DNA of 64,000 bases from Martelella alba (GCF_005217455.1 NZ_SZPQ01000003.1:269149-333148), one strand, 5' to 3'; shown: positions 44,545 through 53,576, counted from the stretch's first letter. Translations and numbers: made by a program. Notes: generated by a model from the letters alone, not told the origin.

Positions 44545-45341
44545 GCCATATCCATTTTATCGGCGCCGGTCAAATGGCCGAGGCCATCATCCGCGCCGCC
44601 TTAAAGCGCGGGGCAATCAGCTCCGACGCCGTAAGCTTATCCGATATCGACCCCGAACGGATAGCGACGCTGGAAACGCGTTATCAATTGGGCCAAACGC
44701 CGGACCTGCCCGATGCGCTGGCCGCGGCCGACTACATTGTCATGGGGGTACGCCCGCAGGATGATATCGCCGGCGTCGCGCAGTTGATAAATCAGCATGC
44801 CAATCCGCACGCCACCGTAGTGTCCATCATTGCCGGTGTTACCCTTGCCCGGCTGGCCTCGTTGCTGGGCGAGGGCCGCCCGATCGCCCGCATTATTCCG
44901 AATACGCTGACGGACACCGGCCTGGGGTACAGCGGCGTGGCCTTCAACGCCCATGTGGCGCGCGCGCCATTAATGCCGTTTCTAGAAAGCTTTGGCAAAG
45001 TGATGGTGCTGGAAGAGCGGCTGATTGACACTTTTACCGGGTTCGCCGTCGCCGGCGTCAACTATGTCTATTACTTTGTCGAAGCGCTGGCGGATGCCGG
45101 CGTGCTGGCCGGGTTAACCCGGGGCCAGGCAACGCAGGTGGTATGGGAGAACCTGGTGGGCGCGGTCGAAATGCTTAAGTTATCCGGGCGCCATCCACGT
45201 CAGCTGATGGACATCAATAACTCTCCCGCGGGAGTGGGTATCCATGGTTTATATGAGTTAAATAAAAGCGATTTCGCCGCCGGGCTGCAAAGCAGCGTTC
45301 TGGCCGCGGTACGCCGTACCACCGCGCTTTCCGGTCAATAA
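44541..45341 (+). CDS. Pyrroline-5-carboxylate reductase family protein (ProC-like)
   Basis: This NAD(P)-dependent reductase has 266 residues. The Rossmann start reads IHFIGAGQMAEAIIRAAL, with IARIIPNTLTDTGLGYSG in the middle. The C-terminal dimer domain carries EALADAGVLAGLTRGQA and the SPAGVGIHGLYELN variant of the ProC active-site loop. It is translationally coupled to the M20 hydrolase. A catabolic role on a cyclic imino acid is more likely here than proline synthesis, judging by the operon. Confidence 0.85.
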   Translation: MSHIHFIGAGQMAEAIIRAALKRGAISSDAVSLSDIDPERIATLETRYQLGQTPDLPDALAAADYIVMGVRPQDDIAGVAQLINQHANPHATVVSIIAGVTLARLASLLGEGRPIARIIPNTLTDTGLGYSGVAFNAHVARAPLMPFLESFGKVMVLEERLIDTFTGFAVAGVNYVYYFVEALADAGVLAGLTRGQATQVVWENLVGAVEMLKLSGRHPRQLMDINNSPAGVGIHGLYELNKSDFAAGLQSSVLAAVRRTTALSGQ

Positions 45342-45526
45342 TCATTTTGTCGCCGAACCCCGTGGAGTCTATGTCGGCAAGCGCTGCTTCCCGGGCGCCT
45401 TCCCGGCGCGCTTTGCGTGGCAGTGGCGCCCCTGCCGGCGGATGCCGATGTGCGAATCGGGGCCATGGCCGCGCGCCGTTAATGTCAACCGCGGTTTCTT
45501 CCCGCATACTTAGCCCAAACGCAATT

Positions 45527-45592
45527 TATACTTCAGAGACGTCGAGTTGCATTGCAGCCAACAAACGGGCAACGTGAAAGATATCGAGTATA
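45527..45592. repeat. YPAL/ERIC-like palindromic repeat
   Basis: A 66-bp imperfect palindrome begins TATACTTCAGAGACGTCGAG and ends in GAAAGATATCGAGTATA. It contains GTTGC...GCAAC arms around GCAGCCAACAAACG, the reverse complement of the TTGTTGGCTGC core at 6756-6766. It lies 40 bp before pcaR. Confidence 0.6.
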
Positions 45593-45631
45593 TCCAGGCC
45601 GTCGGATTTCAGATCTAAGAGGAGTGAGTCG

Positions 45632-46468
45632 ATGACGGAACACGGGACCGAAAGTATGGAAACCCAGCTTTCAAGAATTCCGGAAATCAGCCTGCTCGCC
45701 AACGAGCAGTACAAAGGCGATCCTAATTTCATGACTTCCCTCGCCAGGGGGTTAGAGGTGTTGCAAACGTTCAGGCCGGAGTATAGCGCGTTGACGGTCG
45801 CGCAGATCAGTAAGATGACCCATTTGCATCGCGCGGTGGTCAGGCGTTGTCTCTATACCCTTGCTGCCTTGGGTTTCGTTTATTCCGCCGATAATCGTTA
45901 TTATCATTTGCTCCCCCGCGTGTTGACCATCGGGCATGCCTATTTGCATTCGTCGGGGTTGGCGCGGCAGGCACAGACGGCCCTCGACTACCTGAGCCGG
46001 CAAATCAATCAATCCTGCTCGGTGGCCACCCTGGATGGCGACAGCATCCTGTATATCGCCCGCGCTTCCGTCAGCCGGATTATGAAAATAGATCTGGGTC
46101 GGGGCAGCCGTCTGCCGGCCTATGCCACCTCAATGGGGTTAGTCCTGCTGAGCGAACTGAGTGAAGCGGAACTTGAAGCCTATTTGAATCGGGTTACGTT
46201 GACGGCCTATACGCCGCACACTCTCACCGATAAAGACGAACTGCGTGCTTTATTGAAAAAGGTCAAGGCCCAGGGCTATGCCATCAACGATCAGCAACTG
46301 GAAATCGGGTTACGCTCAATGGCGGTCCCGATGTATTCGCGTAAAGGGAAAGTACTGGCGGCAATGAATGTCGGCACGCATGCGTCGCAAGTTTCCGCCG
46401 CCGAATTAAAAGAGTGCTTTCTGCCAAAACTGCAGCGAGCGGCCATGGAGCTGGCCTTGTTGCTGTGA
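45632..46468 (+). CDS. pcaR: IclR-family regulator of the beta-ketoadipate pathway (PcaR-like)
   Basis: This regulator of 278 residues has an IclR winged-helix domain (about 35-95; LARGLEVLQTFRPEYSALTVAQIS) followed by the effector domain (about 110-275). It resembles PcaR/PcaU/PobR. GAGGAGTGAGTCG precedes the ATG. It lies directly upstream of pcaIJ on the same strand, and a PcaR-box-like site sits in the spacer. In the known cases beta-ketoadipate is the inducer. Confidence 0.88.
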   Translation: MTEHGTESMETQLSRIPEISLLANEQYKGDPNFMTSLARGLEVLQTFRPEYSALTVAQISKMTHLHRAVVRRCLYTLAALGFVYSADNRYYHLLPRVLTIGHAYLHSSGLARQAQTALDYLSRQINQSCSVATLDGDSILYIARASVSRIMKIDLGRGSRLPAYATSMGLVLLSELSEAELEAYLNRVTLTAYTPHTLTDKDELRALLKKVKAQGYAINDQQLEIGLRSMAVPMYSRKGKVLAAMNVGTHASQVSAAELKECFLPKLQRAAMELALLL

Positions 46469-46609
46469 GTCGTCACCACGTTAATCCCATGGCCAGCCTG
46501 TAGGCGCGCTGATTTCCTGTTTTTCCTCAATGCGTGCTTTTTATGCGCAGAGCCCGTCGTCGCGACGTTTTACTACTTTCCTCACAGAATAGATACATAA
46601 TTGTTAAAT

Positions 46610-46644
46610 GTTTCGATAATCGCACAAAACTTTGTTATTCGCAC
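46610..46644 (+). promoter_or_regulatory. PcaR-box-like operator before pcaI
   Basis: GTTTCGATAATCGCAC (46610-46625) differs by one inserted T from GTTCGATAATCGCAC, the PcaR target as I remember it from Pseudomonas. A partial second copy, GTTATTCGCAC, ends at 46644. It lies about 65-95 bp before the pcaI start. Confidence 0.65.
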
Positions 46645-46706
46645 TTGCTGGTCTTTTTCACCTCGCATAAGTTGAACTTAAGCCGTATCAACGAAGCGAG
46701 GAAAAA

Positions 46707-47402
46707 ATGGTCAACAAAGAGATGGACAGCGCCGATGAGGCACTGTCCGACATTCAGGACGAAGCCGTCATCATGGTGGGCGGGTTCGGCCCCGCCGGGC
46801 AACCGACTGGACTGATTGATGCGTTAATCCGGCGTAACGCGCGCGGGCTGACTTTGATCAGCAACAATGCGGGCAACGGTGATTACGGATTGGCGGCGTT
46901 GCTGAAAGCGGGCTGCGTGAAAAGAATGATCTGTTCTTTTCCCCGCCAGGCTGATTCATGGGTGTTTGACGAACTTTATCGTCAAAAAAAGATTGAGCTT
47001 GAACTGGTGCCCCAGGGCAATTTGGTGGCCCGTATCCAGGCGGCCGGCGCCGGATTGGGCGCCATTTTCACGCCCACCGCCTATGGCACCCGGCTCGCGG
47101 AAGGTAAGGAGACACGGCTGATTAATGGGCGGCACTATGTGCTTGAACTCCCCCTGTCCGCCCATTTTTCCTTGATTAAAGCGCAGCGGGCCGATCGCTG
47201 GGGCAACCTGACCTTCAACAAAACCGGGCGCAATTTTGGCCCTATCATGGCGGCCGCCAGCCGCTGCACCATTGCTGAAGTCAGCGAGATGGTTCCTCTC
47301 GGCGCGCTGGATCCCGAGGCGGTTATCACGCCGGGAATTTATGTTAAGCGCGTGGTGCATGTACCGGCTGTTCAGACCCGCTTAATCGCCCAGGACGCTT
47401 GA
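46707..47402 (+). CDS. pcaI: 3-oxoadipate CoA-transferase subunit A
   Basis: This alpha subunit activates beta-ketoadipate with CoA from succinyl-CoA. It has 231 residues. The family motif appears as VGGFGPAGQPTGLIDAL (in place of GGFMGxGTP), which is typical of PcaI rather than AtoD. GNLVARIQAAGAGLGAIFTP forms the CoA site. AAGCGAGGAAAAA precedes the ATG. The subunit B gene follows with no gap. Confidence 0.92.
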   Translation: MVNKEMDSADEALSDIQDEAVIMVGGFGPAGQPTGLIDALIRRNARGLTLISNNAGNGDYGLAALLKAGCVKRMICSFPRQADSWVFDELYRQKKIELELVPQGNLVARIQAAGAGLGAIFTPTAYGTRLAEGKETRLINGRHYVLELPLSAHFSLIKAQRADRWGNLTFNKTGRNFGPIMAAASRCTIAEVSEMVPLGALDPEAVITPGIYVKRVVHVPAVQTRLIAQDA

Positions 47403-48068
47403 ATGAAAACACTCAACCACCAGCAACTCGCTCAGCGCATCGCGCAAGATATCCCGGAGGGCGCTTACGTCAATCTGGGCATTGGCCTGCCGACCTTAAT
47501 TGCAAACTACCTTCCGGCGGACAAAGACATTTTTCTGCACAGCGAAAACGGCATCCTGGGTATGGGGCCATCCCCGGCCGAGAATGCCATCGATCCGGAA
47601 CTGATCAACGCGGGGAAACAGCCGGTTACGTTACTGCCCGGGGGATGCTTCTTTCATCATGGCGACTCTTTCGCCATGATGCGCGGCGGTCATCTGGATA
47701 TCTGCGTGCTGGGCGCCTATCAGGTGTCGCGAAAAGGGGATCTGGCGAACTGGAGTACGGGCGCGGCCGATGCGATCCCGGCAGTGGGGGGCGCCATGGA
47801 TTTGGCGATTGGCGCGCGCAAGGTGTATGTCATGACCGATCATCTGACCAAAAAAGGCCAGTGCAAGTTAGTCGAGGAATGCGCCTATCCACTGACCGGC
47901 ATCGCCTGTATTTCACGCATCTACACCGATATGGCGGTCATGGACATCACCCCCGCCGGCGTGGTCGTGCGGGAATTGTTCGGCGATGTAACGGTGGATT
48001 ATCTGCAACAGGTCACACCGATTCCACTCCAGTTTGCGTTGTCCCAACCGGAGGCCGACTATGTCTGA
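47403..48068 (+). CDS. pcaJ: 3-oxoadipate CoA-transferase subunit B
   Basis: This beta subunit has 221 residues. The catalytic Glu is in HSENGILGMGPSP, with GLPTLIANYLPAD before and GGAMDLAIGARKVYVM after. The ATG follows the pcaI stop directly. It overlaps pcaF by 8 bp. Confidence 0.93.
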   Translation: MKTLNHQQLAQRIAQDIPEGAYVNLGIGLPTLIANYLPADKDIFLHSENGILGMGPSPAENAIDPELINAGKQPVTLLPGGCFFHHGDSFAMMRGGHLDICVLGAYQVSRKGDLANWSTGAADAIPAVGGAMDLAIGARKVYVMTDHLTKKGQCKLVEECAYPLTGIACISRIYTDMAVMDITPAGVVVRELFGDVTVDYLQQVTPIPLQFALSQPEADYV

Positions 48069-49266
48069 AGCCTTTATTTGTGGCGGCGTCAGGACCCCGT
48101 TCGGTCGTTTGAATGGCAGCCTGTCGGGGATTCGCTCGGATGACCTGGCGGCGATACCGTTGCGCGAGTTGTTACAGCGCCATCCGGGACTCGATCCGTC
48201 AGCCATCGACGATGTGCTGCTAGGTTGCGCGAATCAGGCCGGCGAGGACAACCGCAACGTAGCCCGGATGGCGTCTTTGCTGGCGGGCCTGCCGACATCG
48301 GTGCCGGGATGTACGCTGAACCGGTTGTGCGGCTCCAGCCTTGATGCGGTGGCCACCGCGGCGCGGGCAATCAAAAGCGGTGAAAACGAGCTGATTATCG
48401 CCGGTGGCGTGGAAAGCATGTCCCGTGCCCCTTACGTCATGGGTAAAGCCGAAGAGGCTTTCAGCCGGACAATGCATATTGAAGATACCACCATGGGCTG
48501 GCGTTTTATCAATCCGCAGATGCGGGCGCGGTATGGCGTGGAGTCAATGCCGCAGACGGCGGAAAATCTGGCCGATAAATTCGCCATTAGCCGAGAAGAC
48601 CAGGACGCCTATGCGCTGCGCAGTCAGCAACGGACCGCAGCGGCCTGGGAAGCCGGTTTCTATACGCCGCAGATTATCGCCGTGGCGCCGCCGGCGAAAA
48701 AAAACCAGCCGTTAACCCTGTTTACGCGGGATGAGCATCCCCGTGCGACGACCGCCGAAGCGCTGGCGCGTCTCAAACCGGTGGTGCATGCGACGGGTAC
48801 TGTCACCGCCGGGAATGCGTCCGGGTTGAATGACGGCGCTTGCGCCATGCTGGTGGCCGGCGAGCGCGCGCTGTCCACCCATGATATTCAGCCGATGGCG
48901 CGTATTATCGCCAGCGCTGTCAGCGGCGTGGCGCCGGGATTGATGGGGTTTGGTCCGGTGGGCGCGGTAAATCGGGTGCTGGCGTTGACCGGCCTTAGGC
49001 TACAGAGTATGGATGTGATCGAGTTGAATGAAGCTTTCGCGGCGCAGGTGCTGAGCGTCACCCGTGCCCTGGGCTTGCCTGATGATGCCCCATGGATTAA
49101 CCCCAACGGGGGCGCCATTGCCCTCGGGCATCCGTTGGGTGCCTCCGGCGCGCGACTGGTGCTGAATGCCTGCCACCAGCTCAACAAATCCGGCGGCAGG
49201 CTGGCGCTCTGCACTATGTGTATCGGCGTGGGGCAGGGTATAGCCCTGATTCTGGAGCGGGTATGA
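48061..49266 (+). CDS. pcaF: Beta-ketoadipyl-CoA thiolase
   Basis: This thiolase of 401 residues splits beta-ketoadipyl-CoA to succinyl-CoA and acetyl-CoA, the last step of the pathway. The start at 48061 gives SEAFICGGVRTPFGR, normal for PcaF. Active sites are Cys in LNRLCGSSLDAV, His in NPNGGAIALGHPLGASGAR and Cys in TMCIGVGQGIAL. Length fits PcaF (about 400). Confidence 0.93.
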   Translation: MSEAFICGGVRTPFGRLNGSLSGIRSDDLAAIPLRELLQRHPGLDPSAIDDVLLGCANQAGEDNRNVARMASLLAGLPTSVPGCTLNRLCGSSLDAVATAARAIKSGENELIIAGGVESMSRAPYVMGKAEEAFSRTMHIEDTTMGWRFINPQMRARYGVESMPQTAENLADKFAISREDQDAYALRSQQRTAAAWEAGFYTPQIIAVAPPAKKNQPLTLFTRDEHPRATTAEALARLKPVVHATGTVTAGNASGLNDGACAMLVAGERALSTHDIQPMARIIASAVSGVAPGLMGFGPVGAVNRVLALTGLRLQSMDVIELNEAFAAQVLSVTRALGLPDDAPWINPNGGAIALGHPLGASGARLVLNACHQLNKSGGRLALCTMCIGVGQGIALILERV

Positions 49267-49269
49267 GGT

Positions 49270-50055
49270 ATGGCGATGGATTTAGAATATCGGATTGACG
49301 GTCCTGTCAGCGCCCCCGTGCTGGTGCTGTCGAACTCACTGGGCACCACCTGGACCCTGTGGGACGCGCAGTTTTCAAGTTTTATCAAGCGGTTTCGCGT
49401 ACTGCGCTACAACACGCGGGGGCACGGCAACAGTCCGTTGCCGGCGCGGGAGATGAACCTGGCGCTGCTGGGGCAGGACGTCGTGGACCTGCTGGATCAT
49501 CTCAATATCCCGTGCGCCAGTTTTTGCGGCGTTTCCCTGGGAGGATTGACCGGCTTGTGGCTGAATCTGCGCTATCCGCAGCGTTTCAGTCAATTTGTAC
49601 TGGCCAACACGGCATTGCGCATCGGCAATCAAGAGGCATGGCTGACGCGCGCGCGCAGGGTCAGAGCCGAAGGATTATCCCCGGTGGTGGCGACATCGGC
49701 ACAACGCTGGTTCACCGAGGACTATATCCGGCATAAACCCGGCGTGGTCGCAAACATGCTGGAGGGGTTGGCAACGTTATCCCCGACCGGTTATGCCGCC
49801 TGCTGCGAGGTACTGGCGCGGGCCGATCTGCGCGCCGACGCGGCGGACATCTCCCGGCCGGTGCTGATGATTGCCGGGCAGGAGGACCCGGTCACCACGA
49901 TCGCCGACGCGCAACAGGTGGTGGACACCGTAGCGGATGCGGCGCTTTGCGTGTTACCGGCATCCCATCTTGCCAATATCGCCTGTGCAAGGGAGTTTAC
50001 CCGGCAGACGCTGAATTTTTTGCTCAGAGGAGAAACACATGGCGCTCACCATTGA
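49270..50055 (+). CDS. pcaD: 3-oxoadipate enol-lactonase
   Basis: This alpha/beta hydrolase of 261 residues opens beta-ketoadipate enol-lactone to beta-ketoadipate. The nucleophile Ser is in CGVSLGGLTGLW, the Asp in AGQEDPVTT and the His in LPASHLANIACA. The start DLEYRIDGPVSAPVLVLSNSLG is typical of PcaD, including the LSNSLGT oxyanion loop. It overlaps catB by 17 bp. Confidence 0.93.
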   Translation: MAMDLEYRIDGPVSAPVLVLSNSLGTTWTLWDAQFSSFIKRFRVLRYNTRGHGNSPLPAREMNLALLGQDVVDLLDHLNIPCASFCGVSLGGLTGLWLNLRYPQRFSQFVLANTALRIGNQEAWLTRARRVRAEGLSPVVATSAQRWFTEDYIRHKPGVVANMLEGLATLSPTGYAACCEVLARADLRADAADISRPVLMIAGQEDPVTTIADAQQVVDTVADAALCVLPASHLANIACAREFTRQTLNFLLRGETHGAHH

Positions 50056-51154
50056 TCGCATCGACAGCTGGCTGGTCGATATTCCCACCATACGACCGCA
50101 TAAACTCGCGATGGTAACGATGGGCTGCCAAACGCTGGTGATTGTCAAGATGCGCTGTGAGGACGGTATCACCGGATGGGGGGAGGCGACCACTATCGGC
50201 GGGCTGAGTTATGGCGCGGAAAGCCCGGAATCGATCAAAGTCACCATCGATCGCTACCTGGCGCCTTTGATCATCGGACATCCGCTGTCCGGCGTCGAAC
50301 CGCTGGCGGCGGCGATGAATGCCGGCGTGCGCGACAATAGTTTCGCCAAATCAGCACTGGAGACCGCATTCCTTGATGCATTGGGCAAAGCCAACCATGT
50401 CTCTGTCAGCACCCTGCTTGGCGGAGCGAGGCAGGTACGCCTGCCCGTGCTGTGGACGCTGGCCAGTGGCGACACGGACCGCGATATCGATGAAGGCCTC
50501 CGGCTGATAGCCGAGGGACGCCACCAGCGCTTCAAGCTGAAAATCGGTGCCAACGCGCTGAATACCGACCTCAAACACGCCCTTAGCATCAAGGCGGCGT
50601 TGGGCGCCGATGTGGCCGTCCATGTGGATGTCAACCAGGCATGGGATATGGTCACGGCATTGAGCGCGATCCCGGAGTTGCAAGCGGGAGGCATCCACAT
50701 GATTGAACAACCACTGCAACGGCATGACCTGCGCAACCTTATCGATCTCAGCCGGCGTTTTACCGCCACTATCCTCGCGGACGAGGCGGTGACGGACAGT
50801 CAATCGGGTTTTGCCTTGGCAAACGGCGGGTTTACCGGAGCCTATGCGCTTAAAATCGCCAAAGCAGGAGGCCCGGCGCAGGCGCTGAAACTGGCTCAGG
50901 TCGCCAGCGCGGCGGGTATCGGGCTCTATGGCGGCACCCTGCTGGAAGGGTCCATCGGCACGGTCGCGTCACTGCACGCCTGGTCCACGCTGCATCTGAG
51001 CGAGGGCACCGAGATGTTCGGCCCCTTACTGTTGAAAGATGACATTCTCACGCATCCGCTGGATTTCAGCCAGGGCGGCGTGGCGTTGCCGTCCGGTCCC
51101 GGTTTGGGTATCGATGTCGACGAGGACAAACTTTCGCATTATGCGCGTCACTAG
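50039..51154 (+). CDS. catB: Muconate cycloisomerase
   Basis: This enolase-superfamily enzyme of 371 residues converts cis,cis-muconate to muconolactone, using Mn2+. The lysines of the KxK motif lie in RFKLKIGA (about 165-172), with the third active lysine in YALKIAKAGGP. Metal ligands fall in VHVDVNQAWD, IEQPLQ and ILADEAV. AGAGGAGAAACAC precedes the ATG. It is followed at once by catC. Confidence 0.93.
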   Translation: MALTIDRIDSWLVDIPTIRPHKLAMVTMGCQTLVIVKMRCEDGITGWGEATTIGGLSYGAESPESIKVTIDRYLAPLIIGHPLSGVEPLAAAMNAGVRDNSFAKSALETAFLDALGKANHVSVSTLLGGARQVRLPVLWTLASGDTDRDIDEGLRLIAEGRHQRFKLKIGANALNTDLKHALSIKAALGADVAVHVDVNQAWDMVTALSAIPELQAGGIHMIEQPLQRHDLRNLIDLSRRFTATILADEAVTDSQSGFALANGGFTGAYALKIAKAGGPAQALKLAQVASAAGIGLYGGTLLEGSIGTVASLHAWSTLHLSEGTEMFGPLLLKDDILTHPLDFSQGGVALPSGPGLGIDVDEDKLSHYARH

Positions 51155-51164
51155 CGAGGCCACT

Positions 51165-51455
51165 ATGTTATTTAAAGTCGAAATGAAAATTGATATCCCC
51201 CACAACCTTGATAAAAACGAGGTCGAGAAAATAAAGGCCCGCGAGAAAGCCTATTCACAGCAATTACAGCGTGAAGGGAAATGGCGTCACATCTGGCGGA
51301 TTGCGGGCAAATATGAAAACGTCAGTATTTTTGATGTTAAAGATAATACTGAGCTGCATGAAATATTAACCGCGTTACCGTTGTATCCATTTATGACAAT
51401 CTCTGTTGAGCCGTTATGCCGACATCCTTCGTCCATTCACGAAGACGATAAATAA
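51165..51455 (+). CDS. catC: Muconolactone delta-isomerase
   Basis: This protein of 96 residues, the usual length for CatC, isomerises muconolactone to the enol-lactone that PcaD hydrolyses. MLFKVEMKIDIPHNLD and REKAYSQQLQREGKWRHIWR match the family. The longer open frame upstream is a shadow of catB. The start at 51165 is chosen by length and homology. Confidence 0.93.
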   Translation: MLFKVEMKIDIPHNLDKNEVEKIKAREKAYSQQLQREGKWRHIWRIAGKYENVSIFDVKDNTELHEILTALPLYPFMTISVEPLCRHPSSIHEDDK

Positions 51456-51487
51456 TGATCTCCTTACCCTACAATGAGGAAATGACT

Positions 51488-52414
51488 ATGTCAGAGAACA
51501 TCACGAATACCGAAGCGTACCGCGCCTTTCTTGCCGTCAGCTGTGGCCTGAATGCCTCGCAAGGCAATCCCCGGTTTAAAAAAATCATGCAGCGCATGAT
51601 GTCGGATTTTTGCCATCTGATTGAAGAGTTTGACATCAGCGACGAAGAGTTCTGGACCGCCGTCAACTACCTGAACGTGCTGGGCGAAAGCAAAGAGTCG
51701 GCGCTGCTGGCCGCGGGGCTGGGTCTGGAGCATTTTCTGGATATGCGTAGCGACGCCAAGGAGCAAGCCGCGGGCCAGGCCGGTGGTACGCCGCGGACCA
51801 TTGAAGGGCCGTTATACGTGGCGAACGCGCCGCTAAGCAAAGGCTATACCCGTATGGATGATGGACGGGAATCAGGGGAACCCATGTGGTTATTCGGCCG
51901 GGTGACCGATCAACAGGGCAAGCCCCTGGCCGGCGCGATTGTGGATATCTGGCATGCCAATACCCTTGGCAACTACTCCTTCTTTGATCGGTCGCAAAGC
52001 GATTATAACCTGCGCCGCCGTATCGAAACCGGGGCGGATGGATGCTACGCGGTACGCAGCATTCTGCCTTCCGGCTATGGCTGTCCGCCCGAGGGGCCGA
52101 CCCAGGCGCTGCTCAATCAACTGGGGCGTCACGGCAACCGTCCGGCGCATATTCATTTCTTTATCTCTGCTCCGGGGCATAAACACCTTACCACCCAGAT
52201 CAACCTCAATGGCGATGCCTATTTGTGGGATGACTTCGCATTCGCCACGCGGGAAGAGCTGATTGCCGACCCTGTCAAGGTGACCGATAAAAATATCGCC
52301 CATGACCGGGATATGCCATCTCCCCATACTGAAATCAAATTTGATTTTCAATTGGCGGCAACGGATATCGCCATGGAAGAGAAGAGAATAAAACGCGCGC
52401 GTGCGTTAGAGTAA
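51488..52414 (+). CDS. catA: Catechol 1,2-dioxygenase
   Basis: This non-haem Fe(III) intradiol dioxygenase of 308 residues cleaves catechol to cis,cis-muconate. The N-terminal helical dimer/lipid domain spans about 1-100. Iron ligands are the Tyr in GNYSFFD, Tyr in LPSGYGCPPEGPT and His pair in RPAHIHFFISAPGH. The start at 51488 has AGGAA at proper spacing; ATG 51482 lies too close. It is the last intact gene of the operon, although it catalyses the first step. Confidence 0.94.
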   Translation: MSENITNTEAYRAFLAVSCGLNASQGNPRFKKIMQRMMSDFCHLIEEFDISDEEFWTAVNYLNVLGESKESALLAAGLGLEHFLDMRSDAKEQAAGQAGGTPRTIEGPLYVANAPLSKGYTRMDDGRESGEPMWLFGRVTDQQGKPLAGAIVDIWHANTLGNYSFFDRSQSDYNLRRRIETGADGCYAVRSILPSGYGCPPEGPTQALLNQLGRHGNRPAHIHFFISAPGHKHLTTQINLNGDAYLWDDFAFATREELIADPVKVTDKNIAHDRDMPSPHTEIKFDFQLAATDIAMEEKRIKRARALE

Positions 52415-52459
52415 TGGCCAGATAATCCGATTAAAAATTATTTCCAAGAGGACGTCGAT

Positions 52460-53027
52460 ATGAGCGAAATTCCCTCGCTGCATCCTCGCACGCTTAAAGC
52501 AAAAATAGATAACGCCTTGATTATCGATAAAGACGCGGGAATATATAAGTGCCATCGCGGTATTTTCACCGACCCGGATTTATTTGAACTGGAGATGAAA
52601 TATATTTTCGAGGGCGGTTGGGTGTTTCTGGCCCACGAAAGCCAACTGGCGGAAATCGGGCCATAGCCTGACGCTCACCGGCCCCCAGGGCAGTTTTTAT
52701 CTGCGGGAGTCGGCGCGGCAAATCCCGCACTTCGGCTACCGCGTGTGCGTTGCGGATACGCGCTCGACCGCCGAAAGAAAAGGCTATGTCACCCAGCATA
52801 TAGACGATGCAATGTTAAATGACGGGAATGTGGATGTCTATCTCTGCGGGCCGCCGCCGATGGCGCTTCTGGCGTTAATCGATCGTGCCGCGCATCTCGA
52901 GGACGTCTGCGCAACCCTTCGTGGCCGCGGACAGCGGGCGATTGCCCTTCGCGGCGATCTATTCACCGCTATCCATGAATACGCGCATCAGTGTTCTCCG
53001 TTAAATCCAGTGACGTGCAGAAAATGA
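52460..53027 (+). pseudogene. Collapsed benzoate 1,2-dioxygenase operon remnant (benA-benC, possibly benD)
   Basis: Behind a good AAGAGGA site, the first 68 codons read like the N-terminus of the BenA large subunit (IYKCHRGIFTDPDLFELEM, FEGGWVFLAHESQ) and stop at 52666. In another frame from about 52662 the sequence is BenC reductase (SLTLTGPQGSFYLRE). It then jumps to the BenC C-terminal part (KGYVTQHIDD, VDVYLCGPPPM). The tail (CATLRGRGQRAIALRGDL) may be from benD, a cis-diol dehydrogenase. BenA's active site, all of benB and most of benC are missing. At least two, perhaps three, deletion junctions are needed. It cannot encode a working enzyme. Confidence 0.85.
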
Positions 53028-53097
53028 TAAAGCGACACACCCGGACGATCCATGCTATATAGTCCGTAATATTTTATTGAACGTCCTAAACAGGCCT

Positions 53098-53300
53098 ATG
53101 GACCCACTATCCGAGTTACTGACGCTTCTGCGCCCCCGTCATGTGGTATCGGCGGGAGTGCGTACCGGCGGCGGCTGGGCGATAGGATTTCGCGGACATG
53201 CGCAGCAGATCAAATGCTATGTTGTCCTCCGCGGAACCTGCCGGCTTGCCGTCGAAGGCATTGACGAGATCACACGGCTTAAGCTACCGGCAGCAAAGCG
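53098..53300 (+). pseudogene. Truncated AraC-family regulator, cupin N-terminus only
   Basis: From the ATG at 53098, about 65 residues match the N-terminal cupin_6 domain of AraC regulators that sit next to SDR oxidoreductases (MDPLSELLTLLRPRHVVSAG, GGGWAIGFRGH, CYVVLRGTCRLAVEG). Beyond about 53290 the match is lost, and the frame ends at 53358 without the helix-turn-helix domain. Confidence 0.7.
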
Positions 53301-53520
53301 AAGGCTAGTTTCATTTCTCAAGCCTCCTTTCCGGGGCGTCGTCCAAAAGTCCGTCTGAATTCCCGGTTGAACTGTGATGGGCTTTCCTACGCAACTGCGG
53401 GTAGCCGCCGCTGTCGTCAGATTATCACGGATCATGATTGCCGCACAGGTGTTGGCCACGCCCATGATGTTGGTGTCAATAATAACCCTGGTGATGTGGA
53501 TATCGTCTGCGTAGCAAGGT
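53300..53520 (-). pseudogene. Short-chain dehydrogenase fragment
   Basis: On the minus strand, VIIDTNIMGVANTCAAI resembles the mid-part of short-chain dehydrogenases. A little further on, ITVQPGIQTDFW looks like their C-terminal PGxxxT region. The catalytic YxxxK part and the N-terminus are missing. Its place beside the AraC fragment suggests the remains of a divergent or convergent AraC/SDR pair joined by deletion. Confidence 0.5.
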
Positions 53521-53543
53521 CCGGGAAGTAAACAGAACTCACC

Positions 53544-53576
53544 AGGCGCATGGCGATGCGCCTAACAGACTTTTTT
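53544..53576 (+). terminator. Rho-independent terminator
   Basis: AGGCGCAT-GGCG-ATGCGCCT is a perfect 8-bp stem with a 4-base loop. A six-T run follows seven bases later. It would end plus-strand transcripts from the cat/ben side. The 470 bp after it up to the LysE gene hold nothing recognisable. Confidence 0.7.
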
